A DNA stretch of 16,896 bases, taken from contig JASIGD010000574.1 in assembly GCA_030045295.1 (NCBI GenBank), forward strand, positions 1 to 16,896, written 5' to 3'. The position numbers were made by a program, and so were the translations under genes. Below, in pieces: positions 1 to 7,709 of the stretch. This stretch comes from Streptosporangiaceae bacterium. GTDB taxonomy: Bacteria > Actinomycetota > Actinomycetes > Streptosporangiales > Streptosporangiaceae. The notes under the pieces are model-generated. The model worked only from the letters and a program-made list of their open reading frames with translations, had not been told where the DNA came from and ran no database searches. The first letter of the stretch is position 1. The number at the start of each line of letters is the position of its first letter.

Positions 1-15
1 GAGGGAGGCGGTGAT

Positions 16-44
16 TTGCGTTGGCTGGCAGGAGTTCCTAAAGT
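16..44 (+). promoter_or_regulatory. promoter of the initiator tRNA gene
   Basis: TTGCGT (16-21) and TAAAGT (39-44) are separated by exactly 17 bases, a good match to the housekeeping sigma-70-type promoter. Transcription would begin near position 51, a few bases before the mature tRNA 5' end at 58. Seen by eye; not scored with a matrix. Confidence 0.6.
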
Positions 45-57
45 AAAGGGACACCGA

Positions 58-134
58 CGCGGGGTGGAGCAGTTCGGTAGCTCGCTGGGCTCATAACCCA
101 GAGGTCGCGGGTTCAAATCCCGCCCCCGCTACCA
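58..134 (+). tRNA. initiator tRNA-fMet (CAU)
   Basis: A complete 77-nt cloverleaf with encoded CCA. The acceptor strands are CGCGGGG and CCCCGCU, with an unpaired C1-U72 end, a hallmark of bacterial initiators. The anticodon arm is CTGGG-CTCATAA-CCCAG, with the three consecutive G-C pairs used for start selection and anticodon CAU. The T arm is GCGGG-TTCAAAT-CCCGC. It therefore delivers formyl-Met to start codons rather than internal Met. It sits alone behind its own promoter and is followed by a hairpin. Confidence 0.97.
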
Positions 135-152
135 AGTCCCAGCAGGTCAGGG

Positions 153-174
153 CCTCGGAGCAATCGCTCCGGGG
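153..174 (+). terminator. hairpin terminator after tRNA-fMet
   Basis: CCTCGGAGC (153-161) pairs with GCTCCGGGG (166-174) around an AATC loop, giving nine pairs including one G-U. It lies 18 bases after the tRNA 3' end. There is no T run, which is common for actinobacterial terminators. Could instead be a processing signal. Confidence 0.5.
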
Positions 175-350
175 CTCGCTTGCTGTCGGGCGTGCACGGA
201 TTTTCGCCCCGATTCCCCCGGACCCGGACCGCGGAGCGAGCACCAGCCCGCCGACCTTCCAGGATTCTGGATTGCCCTGAACAACGGGCGAAGGCGCAAC
301 CCCAGGTGACGGACTGATCTGAACGGGTCCGGACGCTTGCACACGGAACC

Positions 351-394
351 ACGAGTCAGAAGGCTGAGGGTTCGACTCCCTCCGAGCGCTGCCA
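351..394 (+). pseudogene. 3' half of a tRNA-Arg(ACG)-like gene, 5' half missing
   Basis: The 44 bases read as a tRNA from the anticodon onward: ACG plus AG of the loop, stem strand TCAGA, variable bases, T arm GAGGG-TTCGACT-CCCTC, acceptor strand and GCCA. Upstream bases do not supply an anticodon 5' strand, D arm or acceptor 5' strand, so no cloverleaf can form. The 28 bases at its 3' end and beyond (388-415) match 21 of 28 bases of the corresponding segment of tRNA-fMet (128-155). It may be an integration scar or a decayed tandem copy. The Arg identity is inferred from the anticodon and the typical actinobacterial tRNA-Arg arm sequence. Confidence 0.65.
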
Positions 395-424
395 CGTCCC
401 GGCAGGCTGCGGCCTAAGTTCGAC

Positions 425-787
425 TCAGGCGAGCACCAAATAGAGCGCGTTCACGATAAGCCACCGGTCGCCAAATCGCCTGAGGTGCAGATATTCGGTG
501 AACGGCTGCGACCGGACCATCACGGTGGCGATATCTTGAAACACGTCGAGCACGGTGACCTCTTGCCGAGGCTCGAAGCTTGTTCCCTCACCGCTGGCCG
601 TATCGGCCACGAGCACGTCGGTGGGGTCCTCGTGCAGGTCCAATCTCGCCGAGCCTGGCTCCTCCGGCGTCCGCTTGGCGAGGGCTGGGTGCAGGCAGGC
701 GCGCATGCGCTCGCCGTGGCCAGCGAACCATGACTGGAAGTATTCGGTGGCGGTAGCCGCTACCGACTCGGCGTCTGCCTGATTCAT
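425..787 (-). CDS. NTF2-like / putative lumazine-binding family protein
   Basis: A 120-residue single-domain protein. The N-terminal helix (residues 8-30, with EYFQSWFAGHGERM) and the C-terminal beta-strand ending FGDRWLIVNALYLVL fit the SnoaL/NTF2-like cone fold, most like the putative lumazine-binding subgroup. Such proteins are small cytosolic ligand-binding or enzymatic cups; no specific substrate can be read here. No signal peptide or membrane segment. The ATG is preceded by AGGAGG about 8 bases upstream, which fixes the start. It stands alone between the tRNA debris and a cyclase fragment on the same strand. Family assignment is from the C-terminal pattern and length; function unknown. 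Confidence 0.7.
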   Translation of the reverse strand: MNQADAESVAATATEYFQSWFAGHGERMRACLHPALAKRTPEEPGSARLDLHEDPTDVLVADTASGEGTSFEPRQEVTVLDVFQDIATVMVRSQPFTEYLHLRRFGDRWLIVNALYLVLA

Positions 788-859
788 GGCCGACCTCCTG
801 AGGGCGATTCGGAAATAGATCTAAGAGTGGCGAGAGGGTTGAAGGCGGCCTGCCGTGTG

Positions 860-1048
860 TCATGCTGCCGCTACCGCGTACAGGTGCCACTCGCCGGGCA
901 CGCCTTTGAGCACGTGGACGGCTCGATCCTGGAACTCGATGCCCGATCCCGCCACCAGATCTCGAACCGCGCTCGAGACCACTATCTCGTCCGGGCCCGC
1001 CATCGCTGCTATCCGGGCACCGGTGTGCACGGCGATCCCAGCCAGTTT
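860..1048 (-). pseudogene. C-terminal fragment of a class III adenylate/guanylate cyclase
   Basis: Reading the minus strand from 1048 gives 62 codons ending at TGA (862-860), including [32 protein letters not shown] and ELKG-like [15 protein letters not shown]. This is the characteristic end of the class III cyclase catalytic domain in actinobacterial multidomain cyclases. There is no start codon, and homology stops abruptly at 1045-1048, just after the stop codon of the VKOR gene on the same strand. The first metal-binding Asp region and most of the catalytic domain are absent, so it cannot be active. A deletion joining VKOR to the cyclase tail is the simplest explanation. Confidence 0.85.
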
Positions 1049-1061
1049 CCTCTGCCTGCAG

Positions 1062-1637
1062 CTAACTGGGCAGGGCTTCGGCTGCGGGAGTCCGCACTAC
1101 CCCCGTCGCCGCGAAGACAATCAGCGTGAATAGCGCGAACGTGATGACGTGCACGCTGGTGCAGTACGGGCAGATCTGGTTCAGGCTGACGACCTCACGG
1201 AAGATCAGGTAAAGCACGAAGAGCATGCCGACCACGACAGCCACGAGCCGGGCCCAGCCGACGGCCGGCCAACGTGACCGCCAGGCAGGCGGAGAGCAGA
1301 TAGCGACCATGAATGCGTAGAAGGCAGCACCGAGCACCGCCACCGGTATGCCGAACACCCATGCGTACTGGCTGCTCTGCACTAGCACGCAGGCGTCGGC
1401 ACGGCCTGAGCAGCCAAGCAGGCCGGTGCCGCTGAAGTGCGTATAGACCTGGTAGCCCGAGTCCGCGAGCCCAATGATGCTGAGGACGAACGTGGTTACG
1501 GGCAACCAGCCCAGCGGATGCGGCCTGGCGTCGTGCCGGGCCTCCACGCCGCGGCGTGACCCCGCCCGGTCCTGTCGCCGCGGCGGCCTGGCCGATGGCA
1601 CCCGGCCCTCGCGCCGCTCCGCCCCCGGACGACTCAC
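1062..1637 (-). CDS. vitamin K epoxide reductase (VKOR) family membrane thiol oxidoreductase
   Basis: A 191-residue protein with four predicted membrane helices (about 46-66, 92-114, 129-147, 161-180). A loop Cys pair (C76 and C83) is followed by a Ser pair at 88-89, and the active-site CPYC lies at 156-159, as in bacterial VKOR homologues. These reoxidise a periplasmic/extracytoplasmic DsbA-like partner and pass electrons to quinone, promoting disulfide formation. No DsbA-like gene is in view. I chose GTG at 1637 because it lies 7 bases after a TAGGCT hexamer; the frame is open to ATG 1721, but the extra 28 residues are Arg/Pro-rich and unlike the family. The N-terminal 40 residues are still poorly conserved in appearance, so a later GTG (1547) is possible. 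Confidence 0.85.
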   Translation of the reverse strand: MSRPGAERREGRVPSARPPRRQDRAGSRRGVEARHDARPHPLGWLPVTTFVLSIIGLADSGYQVYTHFSGTGLLGCSGRADACVLVQSSQYAWVFGIPVAVLGAAFYAFMVAICSPPAWRSRWPAVGWARLVAVVVGMLFVLYLIFREVVSLNQICPYCTSVHVITFALFTLIVFAATGVVRTPAAEALPS

Positions 1638-1644
1638 GACCGTC

Positions 1645-1673
1645 AGCCTAGACCGTCTAGGCCTAGCTGTCCT
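1645..1673 (-). promoter_or_regulatory. VKOR promoter with embedded 15-bp palindrome
   Basis: On the minus strand AGGACA (1673-1668), a 17-base spacer and TAGGCT (1650-1645) precede the GTG start by 7 bases, giving a nearly leaderless mRNA. CCTAGACCGTCTAGG (1647-1661) is a perfect 7-1-7 inverted repeat overlapping the -10 and looks like an operator. The regulator is not identifiable from sequence. Confidence 0.5.
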
Positions 1674-1790
1674 TGGCAGCCTGGCCGTTCCGTGGGGCGC
1701 ACGGTCGCTTAACGGCGGCATGCATTGCTCATCATTGAACAGCTTTTCATCAGCCCCCCGCCACGGGAATGGAAGGTCAGGTCGCTGGAT

Positions 1791-1980
1791 TCAGAGGCCA
1801 GCTGCTAACGCCTGGTCGTCGTGCATGATCTGGGCGGGGGCGGGGGAGCCGCCGATGATCAGCTGCGCGAGCATGCTGGCGACCTGACGGTCGGCCCTCC
1901 AGGTCGGTCTGCACATACTGCTTCATGGTGAAGGCCACGTCCGCGCGGCCGATGCGGGTGGAGCTATGACGAAGATGGCA
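1791..1980 (-). pseudogene. tyrosine recombinase (phage-type integrase) C-terminal remnant
   Basis: The minus strand reads HLRHS, resembling the HxxR box of tyrosine integrases, then jumps to GRADVAFTMKQYVQTDLE, which carries the nucleophile-tyrosine segment. A one-base shift near 1893-1896 is needed to continue as DRQVASMLAQLIIGGSPAP to a stop at 1791-1793. About 20 residues that normally separate the two boxes are missing, so there is both an internal deletion and a frameshift. No N-terminal or core domain is found upstream, where the phospholipase gene ends at 2014. Its presence near a broken tRNA supports a decayed integrated element. Confidence 0.7.
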
Positions 1981-2013
1981 GCGGAGCAGCAAGCGGTCAG
2001 GCGGGACCCGGGC

Positions 2014-3594
2014 TCATCCGGGGTCTTTCGCGTCTGCGGCGAGGAGCGGGAAGAAGTGGCCGGCGATGTCCCGCAGGACGGCGACGACGCGGCCGGGCGG
2101 CAGGTCGGCGTCCGGGTCGTTGAGGTCAGCCGGGAGCGGTACTCCCATCTGCCGGGCCATGGCGATGAATGCGGGCACCAGGCCCTTGCCCAGGCTGCTC
2201 AGGGCCTGGCCGATCACCTCGGGGTCCGCCGTCCATGCGGGCACCGGACGCGCCTGGGGGACCGCCCAGGTACTGGGGTCGCGGGGCGTGGCGCGCGAGA
2301 AGACGTGATCGAACGTGCGGGCTGAGGCGTCCCGCCCGGTGAACGCTTCCCCCAGCCGCCAGGCCTTGCGCAGCGTGGCGATCAGCGAGGTGTGCCGGTA
2401 CTCCTCGTTGTACACCGACCCCGGCTCCACCCACGGTGACACGATGACGGCCGGGACCCGGTACCCGGACCGGTCGAAGGCGAACCCGAACTCGCCGGGC
2501 GGGGCGGCCAGGTCCGGCGGCGGGACCGGCCCGGGCGGGACATGATCGTAGGTGCCCCCCGGCTCGTCCCACCCGATCAGCAGCGCGGTGTTCCACACGT
2601 TGGCGCCCGTCTGGCTGGTGGCAGACCGGTAGGCGGCGTACACCCGGTCCAGGAACGCCTCACCGGACAGCATCGAGGACGGGCTGTCCATCTTCAGGTC
2701 CACCGCGGCCGAGAACGACCGGCCGAACGCCGGGTGGTAGTCCCCGTGGCCGGTCAGCATGTTCGGCTCGATCAGCGAAAAGTCCGGCAGCGTGCCCGCC
2801 GCGGCGTCCTTCTCGAACTCGGCGAACGGTACGAAGTGGGTGGCCAGCCGGCCCTTCAGCCGGGGATAGTGGATCACCCCGGTGAACGAGACCGGCATCG
2901 GCTCCATGACGTAGACCTTCCAGGTCCGGCCGCGGGCCTCCAGCCGGTCGAAGATCGTCTCGGCGTCATTCTTCGCAAACCATTTGCTCACCGGGCTGTT
3001 CACCACGAACCCCGAGGAGGTGGCCGCGGTCCAGAACGACCGGTTCATGAACGTCTGCGACGGCACCTCGCAGAACCAGTGGTCAAAGACCCCGAAGTCC
3101 CGGGCGATGCCGTTCAGCACCGGCAGCTGCTCTGGCGTGCAGCCGGTCATGATGTGGGCGTACTCCTCGTACGTGGGCTGCCGGCCCATCTCCCCGGTGA
3201 AGGTGGAGATGTAGTCGGTGACGAACCCGTTCATCCCCGGCACGGCCCCCGGCGGCGGCGCATTCCACGGTGCCGTGACCGCCTCGCCGATCTTGAACCG
3301 GTTCTGCTCATCAAGGATGCCGTACAGCTGGGTGTTGGTATGGAAGTACTCCTCACCCGAGTCCGGGTTCGGCGAATCCATGTCGGTGGCCACGGTGTAC
3401 GGGACCACCTGGCGGTCCGCGCCGTGCTCGGCCCACGCCGGAACCGGGTTGCTCAGCCCCTTGCCGATCACCCCGTCGAAGGTCTTGCCGTCCCCCGGCC
3501 CGTACAGCCGCCCGAGCACATTGTCCAGGGACCGGTTCTCGAACAGCACCACCACCACGTGATCCAGCGCGCCAGACCCATCCGGTGCGGGCAT
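2014..3594 (-). CDS. phospholipase C / phosphoesterase family protein
   Basis: A 526-residue member of the alkaline-phosphatase-like phosphoesterase family that includes bacterial non-haemolytic phospholipase C and AcpA-type acid phosphatases. Visible family landmarks are ENRSLD (19-24, metal site at the N terminus), FDHWFCEVPSQTFMNRSFW (170-188), GWDEPGGTYDHVPPG (341-355, metal ligands) and RVPAVIVSPWV with YRHTSLIATL (379-408). Expected reaction: hydrolysis of a phosphodiester or phosphomonoester of a lipid head group. Unlike secreted PlcC enzymes it has no signal peptide or Tat motif, so it is probably cytoplasmic. The start at 3594 is supported by GGAGGG about 6 bases upstream; the frame opens 20 codons earlier without family-like sequence. 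Substrate unknown. Confidence 0.88.
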   Translation of the reverse strand: MPAPDGSGALDHVVVVLFENRSLDNVLGRLYGPGDGKTFDGVIGKGLSNPVPAWAEHGADRQVVPYTVATDMDSPNPDSGEEYFHTNTQLYGILDEQNRFKIGEAVTAPWNAPPPGAVPGMNGFVTDYISTFTGEMGRQPTYEEYAHIMTGCTPEQLPVLNGIARDFGVFDHWFCEVPSQTFMNRSFWTAATSSGFVVNSPVSKWFAKNDAETIFDRLEARGRTWKVYVMEPMPVSFTGVIHYPRLKGRLATHFVPFAEFEKDAAAGTLPDFSLIEPNMLTGHGDYHPAFGRSFSAAVDLKMDSPSSMLSGEAFLDRVYAAYRSATSQTGANVWNTALLIGWDEPGGTYDHVPPGPVPPPDLAAPPGEFGFAFDRSGYRVPAVIVSPWVEPGSVYNEEYRHTSLIATLRKAWRLGEAFTGRDASARTFDHVFSRATPRDPSTWAVPQARPVPAWTADPEVIGQALSSLGKGLVPAFIAMARQMGVPLPADLNDPDADLPPGRVVAVLRDIAGHFFPLLAADAKDPG

Positions 3595-3884
3595 CAGCCA
3601 TCCCTCCTCACCCAGCCGACCGCGACCACGGCCGGTACCTGGCACCAGCAGCATCCCGAAGCCTCGGGGTCCACAGCGGCCCCATCTAGGATCATGCCCC
3701 TGCCCGGCGCCGAGTCATCACCCACCCCCGGTGATCTCGACCCCGGCCAGCCTCAGTGGCGACGCATAAGGTCTCCCACGGACGCCAGCGGACAGCAACA
3801 GCGCGCATCGCGGCTGTGTCCCCGAGGTGCCCCCGAACCGCTGGCCTGTCTCTGTAAACCTCCGGTTACCGGCATGGCCCTCGG
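3595..3884. other. intergenic stretch with one hairpin
   Basis: About 290 bases between the phospholipase start and the end of the RidA-like pseudogene. ATCACC (3717-3722) and GGTGAT (3730-3735) form a 6-bp stem with a 7-base loop, a possible terminator for the RidA-like transcript. Reading frames here show no recognisable protein. No clear promoter for the phospholipase was identified. Confidence 0.35.
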
Positions 3885-4257
3885 CTACGAGCCGTCTGGG
3901 AGCACCGCCTCGCAGCTGATTTCGACCACGGCGGGTGCGTCGATGAGCTCGGTAACACCGACTGCGGTCCATGCCGGACAGGATTCCGCCAAGAACTCGG
4001 CCGCAATCTCCAGCAAGGCGTCAGCCTGCGCTTGCCGATCGACGTGGTAGGAGTTCAAGGCCACTACGTCGGCCCAGCTGGCACCGGCCTGGCGAAGCGT
4101 GGCCTCCACGTTGCGGAAGGTCTGGCGCAGCTGAGCGTTAACATCGTCACTGTACGCACCGTCTGAGTCGTCTCCGGTGTGGCCGGTGAGCAGCGGCCGG
4201 GCGGGCATGCCACCCGTCAGGGGTGATCTGGTTGAGGTGCCCGGGCTGTAGCGTCAT
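3885..4257 (-). pseudogene. RidA/YjgF family protein, frameshifted and internally shortened
   Basis: The frame from ATG 4257 begins MTLQPGHLNQITPDGWHARP, a good RidA N terminus, but then runs out of family sequence. The neighbouring frame from 4208 gives LLTGHTGDDSDG, then AQLRQTFRNVEATLRQAGAS and PAWTAVGVTELIDAPAVVEI, a convincing RidA body. Joining them needs a frame change near 4200 and loss of roughly 15-20 residues that normally form the second strand (the 'VYVSGQ' region). RidA enzymes hydrolyse reactive enamine/imine intermediates; the archetypal catalytic Arg (R105) position is Trp here (PAWT), which also occurs in Rid subgroups without known deaminase activity. Divergent from the sulfatase. 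A 107-aa shortened protein from ATG 4208 could still be made. Confidence 0.65.
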
Positions 4258-4361
4258 GGCTAGGCGGCCGACATCCCGCACGGCGCCAAGACGCGTGTAA
4301 CCGACCGTACCCGCGGCGGGACGACGGGTTTGCGGGCGGGAATCCTTAGAGGAAGGCTGAC

Positions 4362-6706
4362 ATGAGCGAGCCCTTTCGCGGCGTGATCAATATCGACATC
4401 AAGCAGTCGACGCCTGACTGGACCCCGTACACCCAGCCCAAGGCGCCGCAGGGTACTCCCAGCGTGCTGTATATCGTGCTGGACGACGTGGGGTTCGGCG
4501 CGATGGAGCCCTTTGGCGGCCGATCCAGACGCCAGCCCTGCAGCGGATCGCCGACCGCGGGCTGACCTACACGAACTTCCACACCACGGCGCTGTGCTCG
4601 CCGACGCGCTCGTGCCTGATGACCGGGCGCAACCACACCACCAACGCGATGGCAGGGATCACCGAGATTACCGATGGCTTCCCCAACGCCAACGGCCACA
4701 TCCCGTTTGAGTGCGCGAACCTCGCCGAGGTACTGGGCCAGCGGGGCTGGAACACCTATCACGTGGGTAAGTGGCACCTGACCGCTGAGGATGAGATGAA
4801 CCTGGCGTCGTCCAAACGCCAGTGGCCGGTGGGCCGCGGGTTCGAGCGCTACTACGGGTTCCTCGGCGGGGAGACCAGTCAGTGGTATCCCGACCTGATC
4901 TACGACAACCACCCGGTGGCAGCGCCCAAGTCTCCGCAGGAGGGCTATCACCTCACGACCGACCTGACCGACAAGGCCATCGAATTCATCCAGGACGCGA
5001 AGGCCATCGCCCCCGACAAGCCGTTCTTCCTGTACTACTGCCCCGGCGCGGCGCACGCACCGCATCACATCTTCCGGGATTGGGCGGACCGGTACGCCGG
5101 TCAGTTCGACCTGGGCTACGAGGCCATCCGGGAAACCATCCTCGCCCGGCAGAAGGCAATGGGGATCGTTCCCGAAACCACGGAACTGTCTCCCATCAAC
5201 CCGTATGCGGGCGAGACCGGCCTGGAGGGACAAGCATGGCCGGAACTGGACACTGTCCGGCCGTGGGACTCGCTGTCCGATCAGGAGAAGCGACTGTTCG
5301 CGCGGATGGCGGAGGTGTACGCCGGGTTCCTGAGCCACGCCGACCACGAGATCGGGCGACTGCTGGACTACCTGGAGCGCACCGGCCAGCTCGACAACAC
5401 GATCGTGGTCGTCGTCTCTGACAACGGCGCGTCCGGCGAGGGCGGCCCGAACGGCTCGGTCAACGAGAACAAGTTCTTCAACGGCCTGCCCGACACCATC
5501 GAGGAAAACCTCAAGCTCCTCGACGAGCTGGGGGGCACGCGGACCTACAACCACTACCCCACCGGGTGGGCGTGGGCGTTCAACACGCCGTTCAAGATGT
5601 GGAAACGGTACGGGAACCTGCGCGGCGGCACCGCCGACCCGCTGATCGTCTCCTGGCCAGCCGGTATCCAGGCACGCGGGGGAGTCCGGCGCCAGTACTG
5701 CCACGCCGTCGACATCGTGCCGACCCTATACGAGGCTCTCGGGGTCGAACTGCCCGCAGTGGTGAACGGCTACCCGCAAAAGCCGCTGGAGGGAATCAGC
5801 TTCGTCGCGAGCTTCGATGACCCCAGCGCTGATACCGGCAAGGAAACCCAGTTCTACTCGATGCTCGGCACCCGCGCCCTGTGGCACCGGGGCTGGAAAG
5901 CATCCAGTCTAGGCCCGGCGGCGCCGAACGCCTGGGGCCACTTCTCCAGCCAGCGGTGGGAACTGTTCAACACCGACCGGGACCCGAGTGAATGCCACGA
6001 CCTGGCCGACCAAGAACCAGATCGGCTACGGGAACTCATCGACATGTGGTGGGTCGAGGCCGGGAGGTACCAGGCGCTGCCACTGGAAACCCGCAACGCC
6101 GTGGAGGCCTTCACCACCCCCCGGCCGGAGCTGTCCGAACCCCGGGCCCGCTACACCTACTTCCCCGGCGGCGCGGAGGTGCCCGAGTCGCAGGCCCCCA
6201 ACATCCGTGGCCGGTCCTACACGATCGCCGCGGAGGTGGAGATCGATTCGGAGGACGCGGGCGGGGTGCTGTTCTCCCAGGGCTCGCGATTCGGCGGCCA
6301 CGCCCTTTACGTCAAGGGCGGCAAGCTCGCCTACGCCTACAACTTCGTCGGCGACGCCGTGCAGGTCGTGGAGTCCAGCCAGCAGATCCCGTCCGGCCCG
6401 GTCGTGCTGTCCGCGTCCTTTGAGCGCCAGGGCGACACGATGCCCCCGCAGGGAACGCTGACCCTGCACATCCGGGATCAGGACGTGGGCAATGGCACAA
6501 TCCTGACCCAGCCGGGAAAGTTCGGGCTCGGCGGCGGCGGCCTGGTCGTCGGACGCTCCGGGGCCGAGCCCGTCGCCGACGACTACCCTGGCCAGCGGCC
6601 CTGGGCCTTCACCGGGGGCACGGTCAAGCGCGTCGTCATCGACGTCAGCGGTCAGCCCTTCGCCGACCTGGCCAAGGAGGCCGCAGCCGCCTACGCCCGC
6701 CAGTAA
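4362..6706 (+). pseudogene. arylsulfatase (mycobacterial AtsA/AtsD-like length), one-base frameshift near 4519
   Basis: ATG 4362, with GAGGAAGG 7 bases upstream, starts a frame giving VLYIVLDDVGFG (metal Asp pair at about 41-42) and closes at 4563-4565. The rest of the protein (TYTNFHTTALCSPTRSCLMTGRNH onward) is in the next frame and runs to 6706. Adding one base around TTTGGCGGCC (4512-4521) restores FGG-PIQTPALQRIADRG and a 781-residue protein, close to the ~787 aa of mycobacterial type I sulfatases. CSPTR (Cys79, codon 4595-4597) is the formylglycine-forming signature; HVGKWHL and VVVSDNGASGEGG are further active-site landmarks, and a long C-terminal beta-rich domain (about 600-781) follows. 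It would hydrolyse sulfate esters. No signal peptide. Whether the shift is a real mutation or a sequence error cannot be told; initiation at ATG 4619 would lack the catalytic cysteine. Confidence 0.85.
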
Positions 6707-6744
6707 TCCGCCCACCGGCCATACGCATCTGTCATGCTGACGGC

Positions 6745-7122
6745 ATGCTCGGACGGCTGCACCACGTCGTGCTCGACTGCCCTGACCCGGCGGCCTTGGC
6801 GGCGTTCTACTCCCGGTTGCTTGGGCAGCCGATCACCTACCAAAGCGACGACTGGGTAGTCGTCGCCGCCAACGACACGTCGTCAGGCCTGGCCTTCCAG
6901 CTCGCCCCGGACCACAGCCCGCCGACCTGGCCTGATCCTGCCGTGCCTCAGCAGTTCCACCTGGACGTCATGGTTGAGGATGTAGCCTCAGCCGAGCCCC
7001 GCGTACTGGCTCTTGGGGCGAGGAAGCTCGGCGGCGAAAATGTCTACGCCGACCTGGCCGGTCACCCGTTCTGCCTCATCCCGCGGCCGGGCTGGGCTCC
7101 GCCCATCCCCGCGGACGGCTGA
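6745..7122 (+). CDS. VOC superfamily (glyoxalase/bleomycin-resistance-like) protein
   Basis: A 125-residue protein with one beta-alpha-beta-beta-beta unit pair: LHHVVLDCPDPAALAAFYSRLLG (5-27) and QQFHLDVMVEDVASAEPRVLALGARKL (70-96), ending HPFCLIPRPGWAP. This is the actinobacterial glyoxalase-like (Glyoxalase_6-type) pattern. VOC proteins use a metal in many cases, with His and Glu ligands; H6, H73 and the terminal region are candidates. Reaction unknown. There is no Shine-Dalgarno; CATGCT lies 6 bases before the ATG, so a leaderless mRNA is possible. It begins 38 bases after the sulfatase stop and may be co-transcribed with it. Confidence 0.8.
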   Translation: MLGRLHHVVLDCPDPAALAAFYSRLLGQPITYQSDDWVVVAANDTSSGLAFQLAPDHSPPTWPDPAVPQQFHLDVMVEDVASAEPRVLALGARKLGGENVYADLAGHPFCLIPRPGWAPPIPADG

Positions 7123-7129
7123 GCCGCCA

Positions 7130-7150
7130 CGCGGCCAGGCTGGCCCCGCG
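7130..7150. terminator. hairpin between convergent genes
   Basis: CGCGGCCA (7130-7137) pairs with TGGCC...GCG (7141-7150) around GGC, with a two-base bulge. It lies just after the VOC stop in the gap before the convergent ClpX-zinc-finger gene. No T run. Position is the main support. Confidence 0.4.
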
Positions 7151-7238
7151 GCGGTCGCGGCCAGACCGTACCCGGCCCGCTCAGCCGAAATGGCCGACGC
7201 AGAACTCGCTCCCTCGGGGTCGTATCCCGAGCCCGGCC

Positions 7239-7619
7239 TCAGTCCTCTCCGGAGAACCGCTCCCACGCGGCCTGCTTCGACACGCCAAGCGCCTCGCCGA
7301 TCCGGGTCCAGCTGACGCCCCGGCCGCGCAAGATTTCCACGTGGTCGTGCACTGCGGCGTCGACCTGGGAAACCACCGCTTGAATCCGCGCCAGGCTCGC
7401 GAGCAGCTCGGCATCTGGCCGCTCATTCCACCCGCCGACCTTGGGGACCAGTTCCTCGGCGAGGATGTGGTTGCACAGCTCTACGCATTCGTTACAGATG
7501 TAAACGCCCGGGCCGGCGATGAGCTTGGCGACTGCCTTGCTGTCCTTGTTGCAGAACGAGCAGCACAAGGTGGTCTCCGGCCGGGTGGCGCTTGCCGCGG
7601 GTGTTCGAGAGTCGGTCAT
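7239..7619 (-). CDS. ClpX-type C4 zinc finger protein with C-terminal HTH
   Basis: A 126-residue protein in two parts. Residues 17-55 copy the ClpX zinc-binding domain: C20-x2-C23 and C42-x2-C45 with [20 protein letters not shown]. In ClpX this domain dimerises and docks adaptors and substrates. The rest of ClpX (AAA+ motor) is absent. Residues 70-95 form a helix, and 98-122 ([23 protein letters not shown]) form a helix-turn-helix of the kind used to bind DNA. The role is probably transcriptional or adaptor; both are inference. ATG 7619 lies 6 bases after a TACCTT -10, suggesting a leaderless message under an operator (next entry). It is downstream of, and co-oriented with, the ClpC N-domain gene (90-bp gap). 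Confidence 0.85.
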   Translation of the reverse strand: MTDSRTPAASATRPETTLCCSFCNKDSKAVAKLIAGPGVYICNECVELCNHILAEELVPKVGGWNERPDAELLASLARIQAVVSQVDAAVHDHVEILRGRGVSWTRIGEALGVSKQAAWERFSGED

Positions 7620-7623
7620 GTCG

Positions 7624-7665
7624 TCAAGGTATCCCTGACGGCCGATCGGGTCAAGGTGACCTTGA
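7624..7665 (-). promoter_or_regulatory. promoter and tandem operator of the ClpX-zinc-finger gene
   Basis: On the minus strand TTGACC (7654-7649), a 17-base spacer and TACCTT (7631-7626) sit 6 bases before the ATG. TCAAGGTGACCTTGA (7651-7665) is a perfect 7-1-7 palindrome over the -35. TCAAGGTATCCCTGA (7624-7638) is a weaker copy over the -10, 27 bp away centre to centre. The layout predicts repression, possibly by the HTH protein itself. Confidence 0.6.
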
Positions 7666-7709
7666 CGACGCCACCCAGGACGGGTGAACAGGATGGTCAG
7701 GCAGCCTCA

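Noticed and set aside
91..395. Minus-strand reading frames across the tRNAs, one ending AGAGFEPATSGL, one starting MAALGGSRTLSLL
   Set aside because: These are the well-known false proteins from the complement of tRNA genes; they only confirm where tRNA sequence lies.
2542..4050. 502-codon plus-strand frame opposite the phospholipase gene
   Set aside because: Antisense shadow of a recognisable gene in GC-rich DNA; Arg/Pro/His/Val-rich with no domain.
4346..5704. 452-codon minus-strand frame opposite the sulfatase
   Set aside because: The opposite strand encodes clear sulfatase motifs; this frame is a low-complexity shadow.
7624..7665. HspR (HAIR) operator for the ClpX-zinc-finger gene
   Set aside because: The HspR-type repeat is CTTGAGT with a 7-base gap; here the arms are TCAAGGT/ACCTTGA with a 1-base gap, so the resemblance is not good enough.
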